A stretch of DNA of 64,000 nucleotides from Mangrovibacter plantisponsor (GTDB lineage Bacteria; Pseudomonadota; Gammaproteobacteria; Enterobacterales; Enterobacteriaceae): the NCBI RefSeq assembly GCF_003182475.1, contig NZ_QGTS01000010.1:62001-126000 (forward strand). Reading direction: 5' to 3'. Below, piece after piece: positions 10,114-21,060 of this stretch. A program made the position numbers and the translations under genes. The number at the start of each line of letters is the position of its first letter. Positions within the stretch are counted from its first letter, which is position 1. The notes below the pieces were generated by a model. That model did not search any database. It was not told the DNA's origin and was given only the letters and a program-made list of their open reading frames with translations.

Positions 10114-12090
10114 ATGACTCAGCATGTTGTTTTTGATGTCGATTTACACCGCCTGAAGATTACGGACACATTTTTGGGCCAGTACCAGCGCCTGGTACGT
10201 GACGTGGTTATCCCTTACCAGTGGGATGCCCTGAACGACCGCATTCCGGATACCGAGCCCAGCCATGCTATTGAAAACTTTCGCATCGCGGCAGGCCAGC
10301 AAACTGGTGAATTTTACGGCATGGTGTTCCAGGACAGCGATGTCGCCAAGTGGCTGGAGGCCGTTGCCTGGTCTTTGTGCCAGAAACTCGATGCTGAACT
10401 GGAACACATTGCCGATGGCGTAATTGAGCTGGTCGCCGCCGCCCAGTGCGAAGACGGCTACCTGAATACCTGGTTCACCGTCAAAGCACCGGAACAGCGC
10501 TGGTCGAACCTGGCGGAATGCCATGAGTTATATTGTGCCGGGCATATGATTGAAGCTGGCGTGGCTTTCTTTCAGGCCACTGGCAAACGCCGCTTGTTGG
10601 ACGTTGTCTGCCGCCTTGCTGACCATATCGACCATGTGTTTGGCCCGGGAGAGAACCAGTTGCAGGGCTACCCCGGGCACCCGGAAATTGAACTGGCGTT
10701 AATGCGCCTGTTCGATGTCACCCAGGAGCCCCGCTACCGCGAGCTGACTCATTTCTTTGTCACCCAGCGCGGCCAGTCACCACACTATTACGATGAAGAG
10801 TATGAAAAGCGCGGTAAAACATCGTACTGGAATACCTATGGCCCGGCGTGGATGGTAAAAGATAAAGCCTACAGCCAGGCACACCTTCCCCTGGTGGAAC
10901 AAAACCAGGCAACCGGCCACGCTGTGCGCTTTGTCTACCTGATGACCGGCGTTGCTCACCTGGCGCGCCTGAGCGAAGATGAAACCCTGCGCCAGTCCTG
11001 CCTGCGCCTGTGGCAGGATATGGCACAGCGCCAGATGTATATCACGGGCGGTATTGGTTCCCAGTCCAGCGGTGAAGCATTCAGCAGCGATTACGACTTA
11101 CCCAACGACACGGTCTATGCCGAAAGCTGTGCGTCTATCGGCCTGATGATGTTTGCCCGCCGTATGCTGGAAATGGAAGCCGACAGCCAGTACGGCGATG
11201 CCATGGAGCGGGCGCTGTATAACACGGTGCTGGGCGGTATGGCGCTGGACGGCAAGCACTTTTTCTATGTAAACCCGCTGGAAGTGCAACCCAAAGCGGT
11301 GCCGTTTAACCATGTTTACGACCATATTAAACCGGTGCGCCAACGCTGGTTCGGGTGCGCCTGTTGTCCGCCAAATATCGCCCGCCTGTTAACCTCTCTT
11401 GGCCACTATATCTACACACCACGCAGCGATGCGCTGTATGTGAATTTATACGTGGGCAACGAGGCAGAGCTGGTTGCCGGTACAGCCGGGCTGCGCTTGC
11501 GGATGAGCGGCAACTACCCCTGGGATGAACAGGTAACACTGTCTGTACTTTCACCAGAGCCCGTCACACACACCCTTGCTTTACGCCTGCCAGACTGGTG
11601 CCCGTCACCTTCCGTAACACTTAACGGCCAGCCGGTTCAGGGCGATGTCGTGCGCGGCTACCTGCACCTGCAACGCACCTGGCGGGAAGGCGACACGCTG
11701 TGCCTTACACTGCCCATGCCAGTACGGCGTGTTTACGGCAACCCTCTGGTGCGCCACCAGGCCGGGAAAGTCGCCCTGCAACGCGGGCCGGTGGTGTATT
11801 GCCTGGAGGAAGCGGATAACGGCGCACAACTGCATAACCTGTGGTTGCCAGAAAACGCCGTACCGCGCCTGCTGGATGGCACTGCGAGCCTGGCACATAA
11901 AGTACTTTTGCAGGCAGAAGGGCTGCGCTACCAGGCAAATCAACCCGAAAAACAGGCCCTGTGGCGCTATGATGCACACCCGGCCACACCTGTTCCCCAA
12001 ACACTGACCTTCATCCCCTGGTTCGCCTGGGCTAACCGTGGCGAAGGGGAAATGCGTGTCTGGGTAAATGAGGCTCCCGGCCCGGCGTGA
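10114..12090 (+). CDS. GH127 beta-L-arabinofuranosidase
   Basis: 658 residues, the length of Bifidobacterium HypBA1, the type member of GH127 (DUF1680). The metal/catalytic signatures are present: Glu337 and Cys339 in YAESCAS, and the Cys417-Cys418 pair in FGCACCPPN. In the characterised enzyme these residues hold zinc, and one Cys is the nucleophile that removes terminal beta-L-arabinofuranose. There is no signal peptide, so it acts in the cytoplasm on imported sugar. Start: the ATG at 10114 follows AAGAGG by 6 nt; an in-frame ATG at 10087 overlaps the transporter end. It is co-transcribed with the transporter. E. coli K-12 has no such gene here. Confidence 0.9.
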   Translation: MTQHVVFDVDLHRLKITDTFLGQYQRLVRDVVIPYQWDALNDRIPDTEPSHAIENFRIAAGQQTGEFYGMVFQDSDVAKWLEAVAWSLCQKLDAELEHIADGVIELVAAAQCEDGYLNTWFTVKAPEQRWSNLAECHELYCAGHMIEAGVAFFQATGKRRLLDVVCRLADHIDHVFGPGENQLQGYPGHPEIELALMRLFDVTQEPRYRELTHFFVTQRGQSPHYYDEEYEKRGKTSYWNTYGPAWMVKDKAYSQAHLPLVEQNQATGHAVRFVYLMTGVAHLARLSEDETLRQSCLRLWQDMAQRQMYITGGIGSQSSGEAFSSDYDLPNDTVYAESCASIGLMMFARRMLEMEADSQYGDAMERALYNTVLGGMALDGKHFFYVNPLEVQPKAVPFNHVYDHIKPVRQRWFGCACCPPNIARLLTSLGHYIYTPRSDALYVNLYVGNEAELVAGTAGLRLRMSGNYPWDEQVTLSVLSPEPVTHTLALRLPDWCPSPSVTLNGQPVQGDVVRGYLHLQRTWREGDTLCLTLPMPVRRVYGNPLVRHQAGKVALQRGPVVYCLEEADNGAQLHNLWLPENAVPRLLDGTASLAHKVLLQAEGLRYQANQPEKQALWRYDAHPATPVPQTLTFIPWFAWANRGEGEMRVWVNEAPGPA

Positions 12091-12129
12091 TTTTTGTACA
12101 TAACTGCCGCAGTATTGCCGTAATAAAAA

Positions 12130-12159
12130 AACCCCGCAGGCGCTGGCTGGCGGGGTTTT
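12130..12159. terminator. bidirectional intrinsic terminator
   Basis: An 8-bp stem (AACCCCGC with GCGGGGTT) has T residues after it on the plus strand and a seven-A run before it, giving U tracts in both directions. It separates the convergent GH127 gene and the DUF6708-like genes. Confidence 0.85.
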
Positions 12160-12164
12160 GTTAT

Positions 12165-12977
12165 TCAACATTCATCGCCTGGTGCGGTAGTGGATTCTCT
12201 TTCCATGTCTTCCGGCCAGTGAATATTATCCATAGGTTTCACTTTGCGTGTTATCGCGGGTATCTCTTGCGTATACAGTAATTCGTTTCCCTGCATGTAG
12301 TAACAGCAGTAGCTCCAAAAACGGTGGAGTTCATGTTTTTCTCCCTGATATCTCAATGGGAAACGTTCAACCACATGAAAGGTTCCTGGTTTACAGATTG
12401 CACAAGAAAGCTCATAACCCGAGAAAAAAATCCCCTGCCGGTACACCAGTTCCCCTTGCACATCTGCCCAGTCAACTACCCGGATAGTCGAAGGGCCTGA
12501 AATCCGTGTAAGATCATGATCATTTTCATATTCATAGATATAGACTTTCTGGCGTTTACGGTTGAACCTGACAGGTGTGCTGCGAAGAGGAAAGGCCATG
12601 GTGCGCGTGTTAAATACAACAATAACCAACATAGCGAGCATCACCACCATCACGAAGGGGTTATAGTTCGTGCCAAGGAGTTGCCAGAACATCCCTGACA
12701 GTGGAATGGCAATCAGAGAGAATGCAATACACAACCCCCGCGGGCAGGTTTTAGTTTGGTAACGAGGCAGCTCCATCCACGTATCATTCAATCCATCCAC
12801 CTGAACAATCCATGGGATATTTTGGATCTCCCCACGAGGATCCGGAAGATCCTCTTCCCAATAATCAAGCGACGGTTTTAATCGCGAAAACCCTGGGTCA
12901 AATAATGTGTTGGGTTTCCGGTTTGGATCACTGTATGGCTTAAGGCGCTTTTTCTGCACCTTAGTTATATGGCTCAT
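12165..12977 (-). CDS. DUF6708-like membrane protein, paralogue 2 (candidate T6SS immunity protein)
   Basis: 270 residues with two hydrophobic helices near the middle (IAFSLIAIPLSGMFWQLL and FVMVVMLAMLVIVVF). The C-terminal domain carries RKRQKVYIYEYE, VVDWADVQGEL, GYELSCAICKPGT and ERESTTAPG. It is a paralogue of the next gene upstream: the two share DPGFSRLKP, YWEEDLP and LNDTWME at the N-terminus. Both use the same Shine-Dalgarno context, GGAGGGAACC directly before ATGAGC. DUF6708 proteins accompany BTH_I2691-type T6SS effectors, and their role as immunity proteins is an inference from that linkage. Confidence 0.72.
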   Translation of the reverse strand: MSHITKVQKKRLKPYSDPNRKPNTLFDPGFSRLKPSLDYWEEDLPDPRGEIQNIPWIVQVDGLNDTWMELPRYQTKTCPRGLCIAFSLIAIPLSGMFWQLLGTNYNPFVMVVMLAMLVIVVFNTRTMAFPLRSTPVRFNRKRQKVYIYEYENDHDLTRISGPSTIRVVDWADVQGELVYRQGIFFSGYELSCAICKPGTFHVVERFPLRYQGEKHELHRFWSYCCYYMQGNELLYTQEIPAITRKVKPMDNIHWPEDMERESTTAPGDEC

Positions 12978-13032
12978 GGTTCCCTCCAGTTAATGCTGAA
13001 ATATCCCTGTGGTGACAATTTGTGGCGGCCGG

Positions 13033-13851
13033 TTATTCACCCGGTGCCGTGGTGGATTCGCGGTCCAGCGCTTCCGGCCAGCGGATGGTGTTTACCGGCG
13101 TCCAGCTCGCCGGCACATGCCTGATAACCGGCGTCGCCGGTACTCTTCTGCCCTGCATGTACATGCAGCAGTGGCTCCACACACTTTTCAGCGGAATACT
13201 GCCAGCCAGAAAATTCAGTGAAAACCGGTCCACCACCTCGTAAGTACCGGGTTTACAGACTGCGCAGGACAGCTCATAACCCGAGGCATAGATATCGCTG
13301 CGCCGTATCAGTTCGCCGCGCACATCCGCCCAGTCGAACACCTTGATGGTGGTGCGCCAGGGGAACCAGGGCCAGCCCCGTTTATGCTCATAGACATACA
13401 CTTTCTGCCGCTTACGGTTAAGCCGGACAGGCTTTCCCCGGGGGGCAAAAACTGCCATTCGGAAAAGATAGAGTCCAAAGCTAAATGCCAAAAAAATGAT
13501 AAGACCAAAACTCGGTTCTGCACTGAAGTTAATCATAAGGTCAAGAAAAAACCATATCAGCGCAAAACATACTGGAAGCAATACCCAGGCCCCCCACCAG
13601 GAAATTCTATCCTCATAACGTGGGATCTCCATCCAGGTATCATTCAGCTCGCTGAGCCGGATCAGCCGGGGGGATGCCATTGGCTGCTCACCCGGCTCCG
13701 GCAGGTCTTCTTCCCAGTACTCAGACTGGGGTTTTAACCGCGAAAAGCCCGGGTCATAAATGGTATAAGGTGGCCGCGCGGCAGGTGGCGGGCCTGGTGG
13801 TTGTTGGTGCGCCTTACGGCGACGCTGGCGTGACGGCGATTTCTGGCTCAT
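13033..13851 (-). CDS. DUF6708-like membrane protein, paralogue 1 (candidate T6SS immunity protein)
   Basis: 272 residues. A basic, Pro-rich N-terminus (SRQRRRKAHQQPPGPP) is followed by the shared block DPGFSRLKP...YWEEDLPEPG...LNDTWMEIPRY, two membrane helices (WVLLPVCFALIWFFLDL and FGLIIFLAFSFGLYLF), and the conserved domain with RKRQKVYVYEHK, VFDWADVRGEL and GYELSCAVCKPGT. It starts 32 bp after the effector stop and is therefore likely co-expressed with it. The ATG at 13851 is chosen over 13884 because GGAGGGAACC sits immediately before it, as in the paralogue. Protection against the effector is inferred, not shown. Confidence 0.72.
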   Translation of the reverse strand: MSQKSPSRQRRRKAHQQPPGPPPAARPPYTIYDPGFSRLKPQSEYWEEDLPEPGEQPMASPRLIRLSELNDTWMEIPRYEDRISWWGAWVLLPVCFALIWFFLDLMINFSAEPSFGLIIFLAFSFGLYLFRMAVFAPRGKPVRLNRKRQKVYVYEHKRGWPWFPWRTTIKVFDWADVRGELIRRSDIYASGYELSCAVCKPGTYEVVDRFSLNFLAGSIPLKSVWSHCCMYMQGRRVPATPVIRHVPASWTPVNTIRWPEALDRESTTAPGE

Positions 13852-13883
13852 GGTTCCCTCCTGTATGCCATATTGAGTAATCA

Positions 13884-16800
13884 CTATGCTTCAACAACCA
13901 GCCCTAACTGGTCATGCCGGTTGTATTTATGTGGCCAGTACGCCACCCGCAGAATTGCCTGTTGATAACGCCCGGGGTTCACCCACAAATGTATTTCTAT
14001 TGCCAGGCTATTTTCCCCGGGAGTGCGCCGGTAGACCCCATCCTGGTGGATCCCCCCGGCCTGGCGCGTATTCGCCTGGTCCGGAACATTGTGGTTTTCT
14101 GTGAACATAACCACCTCGTGCCCGGTTTTCTCTTTCGCCACCAGGTTAACCTGCCAGGCAGAGTGCTCTTCACTCCCTCCGGGCAGTAACAGCCGGACCT
14201 GCAGCCGGGTGAGATGTTCCCCATACTGGTTAACATGCAGCCCGCGAAACCCCACTTCTGCCACCATACCTTTGACAATGGCGTAAAAGGCGTCCATACA
14301 CTCTGCCATATCCTGCTCACTGCGGGCATGCCAGCGATAATCGCTGCCCCGCGGGCGGCCAAAACAGCAACGCCGTAGCCAGACTTCCAGTGGGTTACTA
14401 CGCTGACTGTCTGCCTCCAGGGTAATAAGCGCCCCGGTAATAATTAACAAAGCGGCAATTCCCACAGGCCCCAACAACGCTGTGCTGCCAATATATCCAG
14501 ACCATGCTCCAATTGCCCCTCCTGTAACTGTCAGCCCACCAGCAAAAAAGTAGCCTATCGCTGTCTGGGAACCGCCTTGTTTATAACTATTGCTTCCCTG
14601 AATTATAAGCCTGACCCCTTCCACCATAGCCGCCCCTCCCGCAATCATCCCTCCCAACTTAACCAATGGATGCACATAATTGGGGCTCAGTATCGCCCAG
14701 CTTTTTTTATTCATCAGCACCCGGCCAAAGCCAGCGACTTCACTGGCCGCCCCCATCATCATCAACCCAGTGGCGATAGCCTTGAATTGCGCAGATTGTT
14801 GGTCGCCAAAGGCTGTGTTCAGGCTGGCGAGATTGTTGCGCAAGTTGTGTATCTGAAAGGCGAACATAAAAAACGAGAGCACCAGCCCTATGGCCTGCCC
14901 GCCAGCAAAACGCCGGGCATTTTCATCCAGAATCGTGTCAATCATCTCACTGCTCAGATGGCCAACCATGCGGTGTTGCTGGCCCTGGCCATACAGAGAA
15001 ACATCAGATACCACGACATTTGAATAATGGCTTCGCGCCAATGGGTTACCTGGCATCGTCATGGAGGAAGGAATTTGGCCCGATGCCGGTGTGCTTACCA
15101 TGGCCGCGCGCAGTTCTTCTGGTGTTCTCAGAGTGCTCATACGCACGGTGACTTCGCGCGCCAAATCATGTGGGTCAGTGAACCCCATGATATAACCGGT
15201 AGTTGAAGTCGTTACCTTGCTGGCAGAACGCTGTAATTCCCCGGTCAATACCTGGGAGTTCACTGCAGCAGAAGCAGCATTCATCGCATTCACATCTCTG
15301 CGAATCATCTCCTGCAATTTGCCAACGGTGGTTTTGGTTTCAAACAGCGTGATGGTGTTCCCCGTGGAGTTATACAGGCCAGCCTGAAGCATCTTGCTGT
15401 AACGAGCATGCGCCTCCGGGCCCATACTTTCAGACAGCGTTATGGCGCTACTGGTAAGTGCTGCCATTCTGGAAACCCACAATGCCTGGACTGATTTAGA
15501 CTCCATAGCTCTGGCAAGCTCTCTGGACCCCAGCACTGTTTTCAAATGCCCATAAGCGTCGAATGGGTTGTCTGGTGAGGCACTCAAAATTGGTGCAATA
15601 GCAGAAGAGTGTAACCCTGTCATGCCTGAGTAAGCGGGGGCCGTGCCACTTTCATCTTCAAGCCACTCTAACCATACCTCCCTTGTTGAGCTGTCCATTG
15701 CGCCCCCCCTGAATACAGGCGGTAACAGTCGCAAACTGGCATACCCAACTGTCTGTACTGACATCGGGGGTATAATCATTATTAATCATCGCCAGCCAGC
15801 CAGTATTGCGGTACCAGGCAGCTAAATCTTTACCAATGGCTTCAATCTTCTGGCTGAAACGGCCCAAAACGCGGTCGTGTTCCTGCTGAAACTGAACACG
15901 TTTTTCTTCATCATAGCTTTGCTGCAGGCGGCTGTATTGCCGGGCAGTGGCGTCCTCAGCCACCTGCTCCTGAGTTTTGGTCTGGGTAAATGCCATGGGG
16001 TAGCCAGACGATGGCCGTTCAAACAGGGGTTGACTGCTCGCTTCTGCATTTTTCTGTATTGATTTCATCGTCCAGGCTATCGCGCCGGATACCAGCGCCT
16101 GATGAAAAACGCCCGGTTGTTGCAGATAGGCATCGCGAGCTTCGGAAATATGTAACCGGCCAATGTTCAGCTCTTCCACAATACCTACCGGGTCGTTCAT
16201 GGGGACAGCCATGACCTCACAACGGTATTGAGAACCCAACGCACTGATATACTTGCCCATCCAGGAAAGTTTTTCTCTGTTTTTCAGGGAATGAAAACCA
16301 TGGGCTCCCCCGGTCAGTTCATCTCCCATCCAGGCGACATTGGGGAAAAAATCCGTCGCAAACTCTGCCACATTGTTTGTCAGGGCACTGAGAGAGCTGT
16401 CTACAACCAGGCCACCTTCAGCCTGTACTGTACCGTCTTTGGACACCGTCAGTTTTGTAAAACGGTCACCCGGCAGGCGACCACTTTTATAGCCCTCCAG
16501 TACCTCTTTACTCCATGGATCACTACTGAATGCCAGCCAGACCTCACTGAACAAACTGTTATCGATGTGGATAAAGCGGGTTTTGATGTCATGGTTTATG
16601 GTATGGCACCGTGGTGACAAGGGCTCAACATAGTTAGAAGGGCGGGAATCATAGGGGTTGAAATAGCGCATGCAGCAATCTGCTGTTACCTCATACCCCT
16701 GCCAGGCGCATTTATCGAGCAGGACATACAAAAACCCCATGCGCAATGTCCGCAAAGCATACTTAAATTCGCCCCCAGATAACTCAACTGGCCGGGGAAG

Positions 16801-16965
16801 AACAGGCGGGGACCAGCTTGATGACACCAGGCCTTTTGGTACAGCGGCCACACGCAGTGGGAAAAGAGGTATACCTTTGCGTTCACAGGCTTTGCACCCG
16901 GTTGGTACCGCTGCTGCTTCTTTACTGGCAGCAATAGTACTCATGATCTGCTCACGAATATCCAT
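13884..16965 (-). pseudogene. T6SS effector, BTH_I2691/VasX-like, split by a +1 frameshift
   Basis: Two overlapping minus-strand frames together form one VasX-like effector. The first (16965-15658, 435 residues) opens with CKACERKGIPLFPLRVA and contains RMGFLYVLL, typical of the VasX N-terminal region. The second (open from 15779 to 13884) begins its homology at AMDSSTREVWLEWL and has several hydrophobic stretches (FFMFAFQI, FFAGGLTVTGGAIG, GPVGIAALLIITG), as expected of a membrane-disrupting toxin. They join at a run of seven G (plus-strand C at 15703-15709). With six G the frames fuse after Gln419 into about 1026 residues, close to VasX (1085). It may be a real mutation, phase variation, slippage or a sequencing error. 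Confidence 0.72.
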
Positions 16966-17064
16966 TTAATAATTCCCTTATTTTCCATGTTGTTAATTGG
17001 GCATAATCATCACAGAAAACCGAGCGGAATTTAACCGAAATTATGTGGAACCAGTCCTAAAATG

Positions 17065-17086
17065 CCCACGGAAAAAATTCCGTGGG
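17065..17086. terminator. terminator of selAB
   Basis: A 9-bp perfect stem (CCCACGGAA with TTCCGTGGG) with a 4-nt loop lies 22 bp past the selB stop on the minus strand. It also lies upstream of the T6SS effector cassette, so it would insulate the two. Confidence 0.7.
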
Positions 17087-17107
17087 TTTGTGATATGAGA
17101 GGAGAAA

Positions 17108-18961
17108 TTAGCTGGCAGGAGGTGCCTGAAACAAATTCCGGTCGCGCAGTAAATGGTCGTTGCCCCGGCGGCGGGTGAAGCCGGTGCGGTCGAAATATTC
17201 CAGGATTTGCACCGCCAGTTTGCGGCCAATACCCAGTTGATCGCGGAAATCCGCCGCACTGGTGGAGCCGTTTTCGGGATCAAGCGCGCGGATCAGATCA
17301 GCAAACTGCTGAATACGCTCCTGACGATAGTAACGATCTTTCACAATCGCCGTGATCAGCCCGAATTGTGCCGCCTGGCGCAGTACCTGGCGCATGGTTT
17401 GTTCATCCTCGCCCGCTTTTTTTGCCAGGTCGCGCACCCACCAGGGGTCATCGGCAAACCACCCTTCCACTTTATGCCAGATAGCTTCGGCTGCCGGAGA
17501 AAATCCAGGTTCATGCCCCGGTAAATGCAGCCAGCCCTGGCGGCTGACAACCTCACCTTGCTGGCGTAGTTGTTCAATCAGCCCCAGTACCAGGCCTTCG
17601 TGCTCTGTGGGCAAAGCCATACGGCGCAAGCGCTCGCGCCCGGGGCCGGGCTGGTCGTCATGGTTTTGGTGGTACTCGGCAAGCGTTGCCAGCAGTTTTT
17701 CCTGCCAGCGGCGGGCAAGCCCACTACCCACCACCTGGCCTTCCACACACAAAGCCGTACCTTGTGCCAGTTGGGTAATTTCAGGCTCGCGCAATTGCCG
17801 CGCCCAGGCGAAATCAGCCAGTGAGACAGCATGGCGTTGCAGGTGGCACCTTAGTACGGATTCATCGTCCTCGCAGCGGGCCAGTTGCTTCAGCCAGGCA
17901 AGAAACTCAGGCTGGCGCTTACCGCGTTTGGGTGAGTTAAGCAGCAAGACGCGTGCCCCGGCCAGGGTTTGCCGGGCGCTGATATCCCGCAACACCAGGT
18001 CATCGTTGTCTGCCAGCAACAGCGGTGTGTCCAGCACCAATTCGGCCAGGCCGTCTTCCAGTACCGAAACCCGCCCGGTGATATGACTGGCACCGTGGTA
18101 AATATGCAGAGGTTGCCACTGCTGGAGCGGGCTGTGGCACCTCAGCGTAACAATAACACGCTCAGCGCCCGGGCCCGGCGGGCTGTGCTCCAGTAACCAG
18201 TCGCCACGGCTGATATCTGCTTTCTGCGCGTCGCCACTCAGGTTCAGCGCAATACGCTGCCCGGCAGTAGCCTGTTGCACCGGCTGGTTTTGCGCATGCA
18301 GCCCACGTACACGCATGGGTTTATCTGCACCTGCCAGCCACAACGTATCACCAACCTGTACCGCGCCCGACAGCGCAGTGCCCGTTACCACCAGGCCAGC
18401 ACCTTTAACGGTAAACGCCCGGTCGATGGCCAGGCGAAAGCGCCAGGCCGTGCGGTGAGACTGTTCTTCACAAGCCAGTAAATGCTCGCGTAACGCATCA
18501 ATACCAGTGCCATCCGATACTGAAGTGACAAAAAATTGTGCTTCATGCCAGCCGTAAGCCAGCAACAAGTGGTGCACACTTTCACGCACATCTTCAATAC
18601 GCTCAGCACTTACCCGGTCTGATTTCGTCAGCACTACAGTTAAACCGGGCTGCCCGGTCAGTTGTAAAATCGCCAGGTGCTCCCGGGTTTGCGCCATAAC
18701 GCCATCATCGCAGGCGACCACCAGCAAGGCATGGTCGATACCGCCCACACCTGCCAGCATATTCGCCAGGAATTTTTCGTGCCCCGGCACATCAATAAAC
18801 CCAATCACGCGGCCATCGGGTTGCGGCCAGTAGGCAAAACCCAGGTCGATTGTCATGCCGCGCTGTTTTTCTTCAGGCAGACGGTCGGCATTCACCCCGG
18901 TCAACGCCTGAATCAGCGAGGTTTTCCCATGGTCAACATGGCCCGCAGTGGCAATAATCAT
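17108..18961 (-). CDS. selB: selenocysteine-specific elongation factor SelB
   Basis: 617 residues (614 in E. coli). The N-terminal GTPase domain shows G1 [10 protein letters not shown] (residues 7-16), G3 DVPGHEKF and G4 TKSD. The C-terminal winged-helix domains bind the mRNA SECIS hairpin, with [11 protein letters not shown]-like features near the end ([18 protein letters not shown]). SelB carries Sec-tRNA to UGA codons such as the one in fdoG in this window. Its ATG overlaps the selA stop by 4 bp (ATGA), so translation is probably coupled. Confidence 0.96.
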   Translation of the reverse strand: MIIATAGHVDHGKTSLIQALTGVNADRLPEEKQRGMTIDLGFAYWPQPDGRVIGFIDVPGHEKFLANMLAGVGGIDHALLVVACDDGVMAQTREHLAILQLTGQPGLTVVLTKSDRVSAERIEDVRESVHHLLLAYGWHEAQFFVTSVSDGTGIDALREHLLACEEQSHRTAWRFRLAIDRAFTVKGAGLVVTGTALSGAVQVGDTLWLAGADKPMRVRGLHAQNQPVQQATAGQRIALNLSGDAQKADISRGDWLLEHSPPGPGAERVIVTLRCHSPLQQWQPLHIYHGASHITGRVSVLEDGLAELVLDTPLLLADNDDLVLRDISARQTLAGARVLLLNSPKRGKRQPEFLAWLKQLARCEDDESVLRCHLQRHAVSLADFAWARQLREPEITQLAQGTALCVEGQVVGSGLARRWQEKLLATLAEYHQNHDDQPGPGRERLRRMALPTEHEGLVLGLIEQLRQQGEVVSRQGWLHLPGHEPGFSPAAEAIWHKVEGWFADDPWWVRDLAKKAGEDEQTMRQVLRQAAQFGLITAIVKDRYYRQERIQQFADLIRALDPENGSTSAADFRDQLGIGRKLAVQILEYFDRTGFTRRRGNDHLLRDRNLFQAPPAS

Positions 18962-20349
18962 TGCAGTAGCATCTCCAGTAATCCTGCTTCATCTTCCAGG
19001 CAACGCAAATCCAGCCACAGCCCGCCACCAGCAATGCGCCCAATTACCGGCACCGGTAACCCACGCCAACGCGCAGCCAGTGCTTCCAGCTCACTACCCT
19101 GCCCGGAAACCGGGGTGAAAGTCAGTGCGGCACTGGGCAGGGAATCTACTGGCAAAGCACCACTCCCGGGCTGAGACAGGCAAGGCTGTACCGCCACAGT
19201 AAACGCCGGGCTGTAATGAGCCGCCAGTGCAGGTAGCAGGCGCTGCGCCTGTTCATGGATCGCCGCCGCATCACGGTGCAGCAAACGCAGGGTAGGTAAA
19301 TTCTCGAACAACGTTTCGGGTTGCAGATACAAACGCAGGGTGGCTTCCAGAGCGGCAAGCGTCATTTTATCGGCACGCAAGGCGCGTTTAAGCGGGTGTT
19401 GCTGGATTTTTGTAATCAGTTCTTTCTTGCCGACAATAATCCCGGCCTGTGGCCCGCCGAGCAGTTTATCGCCTGAGAAGCTCACCAGGCTAACCCCATC
19501 GGCAATCAGTTGCTGTGGCATCGGCTCTGGCGGTAAACCACAGGTACGCATATCCACCAGCGAACCACTGCCAAGATCAGTGACCACCGGAATGCCGTAC
19601 GCTTGAGCTTCCGCCACCAGTTGCGCTTCGCTGACACTGGCAGTAAAGCCCATCACCTGGTAGTTACTGGTGTGCACTTTCATTAATAATGCGGTGTTTT
19701 CTGTCACAGCCTGGCGGTAATCCTTGCTGTGGGTACGGTTGGTTGTCCCCACTTCCACCAACTGGCATCCGGCCTGGCGCATAACGTCGGGGATACGGAA
19801 AGCCCCGCCGATTTCGACCAGTTCCCCACGAGACACCACCACTTCTTTCCCTGCGGCGGTCGCCGCCAGCATAAGTAGCACCGCAGCGGCATTGTTATTG
19901 ACCACACAGGCATCTTCCGCGCCAGTGAGCTGGCAGAGCAAACCGGCCACCGCCTGGTCCCGGTGCCCGCGGCCCGCGCCATCCAGGCTGTACTCCAGCG
20001 TCACCGGGTAGCGCATGGCATCACACACGGCATGTACTGCCGCTTCGGCCTGTAATGCGCGCCCCAGGTTGGTGTGCAGCACAGTGCCTGTCAGGTTAAA
20101 TACGCGGCGAATAGCAGGCTGGCCTGCCTGCTCAAGGTATTGCGCTACGGCAGTGGACCAATTTTGTGCCCAGGCAGGTAACACCTGCTCCTGAAGAATG
20201 GATTGCCGGGCCTGCTGTACCCGTTCACGCAGTGCATTCACCACTTGCGTGTGCCCAAACCGCTCCACCAACGGAATAATCTGCGGGTCATGCAGTAAGC
20301 GGTCAATAGCCGGAATCTGGCTGAATAACTGACGGAGATCCTGAGTCAT
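18958..20349 (-). CDS. selA: L-seryl-tRNA(Sec) selenium transferase SelA
   Basis: 463-residue PLP enzyme that converts Ser-tRNA(Sec) to Sec-tRNA(Sec) using selenophosphate. The PLP lysine is Lys295 in the motif [14 protein letters not shown], the same position as in E. coli. Other conserved elements are [12 protein letters not shown] and [11 protein letters not shown]. It is first gene of the selAB operon and overlaps selB by 4 bp. The selC tRNA is not in this window. Confidence 0.97.
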   Translation of the reverse strand: MTQDLRQLFSQIPAIDRLLHDPQIIPLVERFGHTQVVNALRERVQQARQSILQEQVLPAWAQNWSTAVAQYLEQAGQPAIRRVFNLTGTVLHTNLGRALQAEAAVHAVCDAMRYPVTLEYSLDGAGRGHRDQAVAGLLCQLTGAEDACVVNNNAAAVLLMLAATAAGKEVVVSRGELVEIGGAFRIPDVMRQAGCQLVEVGTTNRTHSKDYRQAVTENTALLMKVHTSNYQVMGFTASVSEAQLVAEAQAYGIPVVTDLGSGSLVDMRTCGLPPEPMPQQLIADGVSLVSFSGDKLLGGPQAGIIVGKKELITKIQQHPLKRALRADKMTLAALEATLRLYLQPETLFENLPTLRLLHRDAAAIHEQAQRLLPALAAHYSPAFTVAVQPCLSQPGSGALPVDSLPSAALTFTPVSGQGSELEALAARWRGLPVPVIGRIAGGGLWLDLRCLEDEAGLLEMLLQ

Positions 20350-20388
20350 AGTGTGTTCAGTGCCATTGAAAAGACAAAAGTAAAGTGT

Positions 20389-20407
20389 ACCGGGGGATTT
20401 CCCCGGT
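20389..20407. terminator. hairpin between yibF and selA
   Basis: A stem of 7 bp (ACCGGGG with CCCCGGT) and a 5-nt loop lie between the yibF 3' end and the selA start, in an A/T-rich setting. It plausibly ends yibF transcription, but the U tract is poor. Confidence 0.4.
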
Positions 20408-20421
20408 TTCCTGAGTGGAGA

Positions 20422-21030
20422 TCAAGCGACGCGCGGTTCTGTGCGGGCAAAACTGTCACGCTGAAAGAGTTGCTCTACCAATTTAACCAGATGCGGGCGG
20501 TCCACACACCAGCCTGGGGCGATACGGCGAAAATTCAGGTAGCCCATCGCACAACCCACAGCAATAGTGGCAACATCCAGTTGTTGCGTATTGAATGCCC
20601 CGTTTTTGGCGGCTTCATCCAGTGCATCTAACCCACGCAGTATTTTTTCCCGCTGTCGCACCAGTTCACTTTCCAGTTGGTGTGCTGCCGGGCGCTGCTG
20701 TTCACGAAAAGAGAGAATAGCGGCATCCATGACGCCATCGGCCAGTGCTTCGAGCTGGCGCACCTGCAAAGCCGCATACGGGTCTGATGGAATGCAGGCT
20801 GGCACGCCTTGAGTCAGCTCCAAAAAAGAGGCAATAACCGGTGAGTCAAACCAGCAGGCACCGTCATCGGCAATCAGAACCGGTACTTTCCCTAATGGAT
20901 TAGACTGCGCAACATGGTTATTTTCATTCCACGGCGAGTCATTAACAAAGTCGAAGGCTATGCCTTTTTCCAGCAACAGCACCGATATTTTACGAACAAA
21001 AGGGCTTGTGTAACTCCCGACCAGTTTCAT
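20422..21030 (-). CDS. yibF: glutathione S-transferase-like protein YibF
   Basis: 202 residues, the E. coli YibF length. An N-terminal thioredoxin-like GST domain ([20 protein letters not shown], then NPLGKVPVL, a cis-Pro segment, and CWFDSPVI) is followed by an all-helical C-terminal domain ending [19 protein letters not shown]. The natural substrate of YibF is not known. The ATG at 21030 matches the E. coli start; the open frame begins five codons earlier. It is upstream of selAB and divergent from mtlA, as in E. coli. Confidence 0.94.
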   Translation of the reverse strand: MKLVGSYTSPFVRKISVLLLEKGIAFDFVNDSPWNENNHVAQSNPLGKVPVLIADDGACWFDSPVIASFLELTQGVPACIPSDPYAALQVRQLEALADGVMDAAILSFREQQRPAAHQLESELVRQREKILRGLDALDEAAKNGAFNTQQLDVATIAVGCAMGYLNFRRIAPGWCVDRPHLVKLVEQLFQRDSFARTEPRVA

Positions 21031-21060
21031 GCGCAGAACCCTCATCAGTGAATGAGCATT

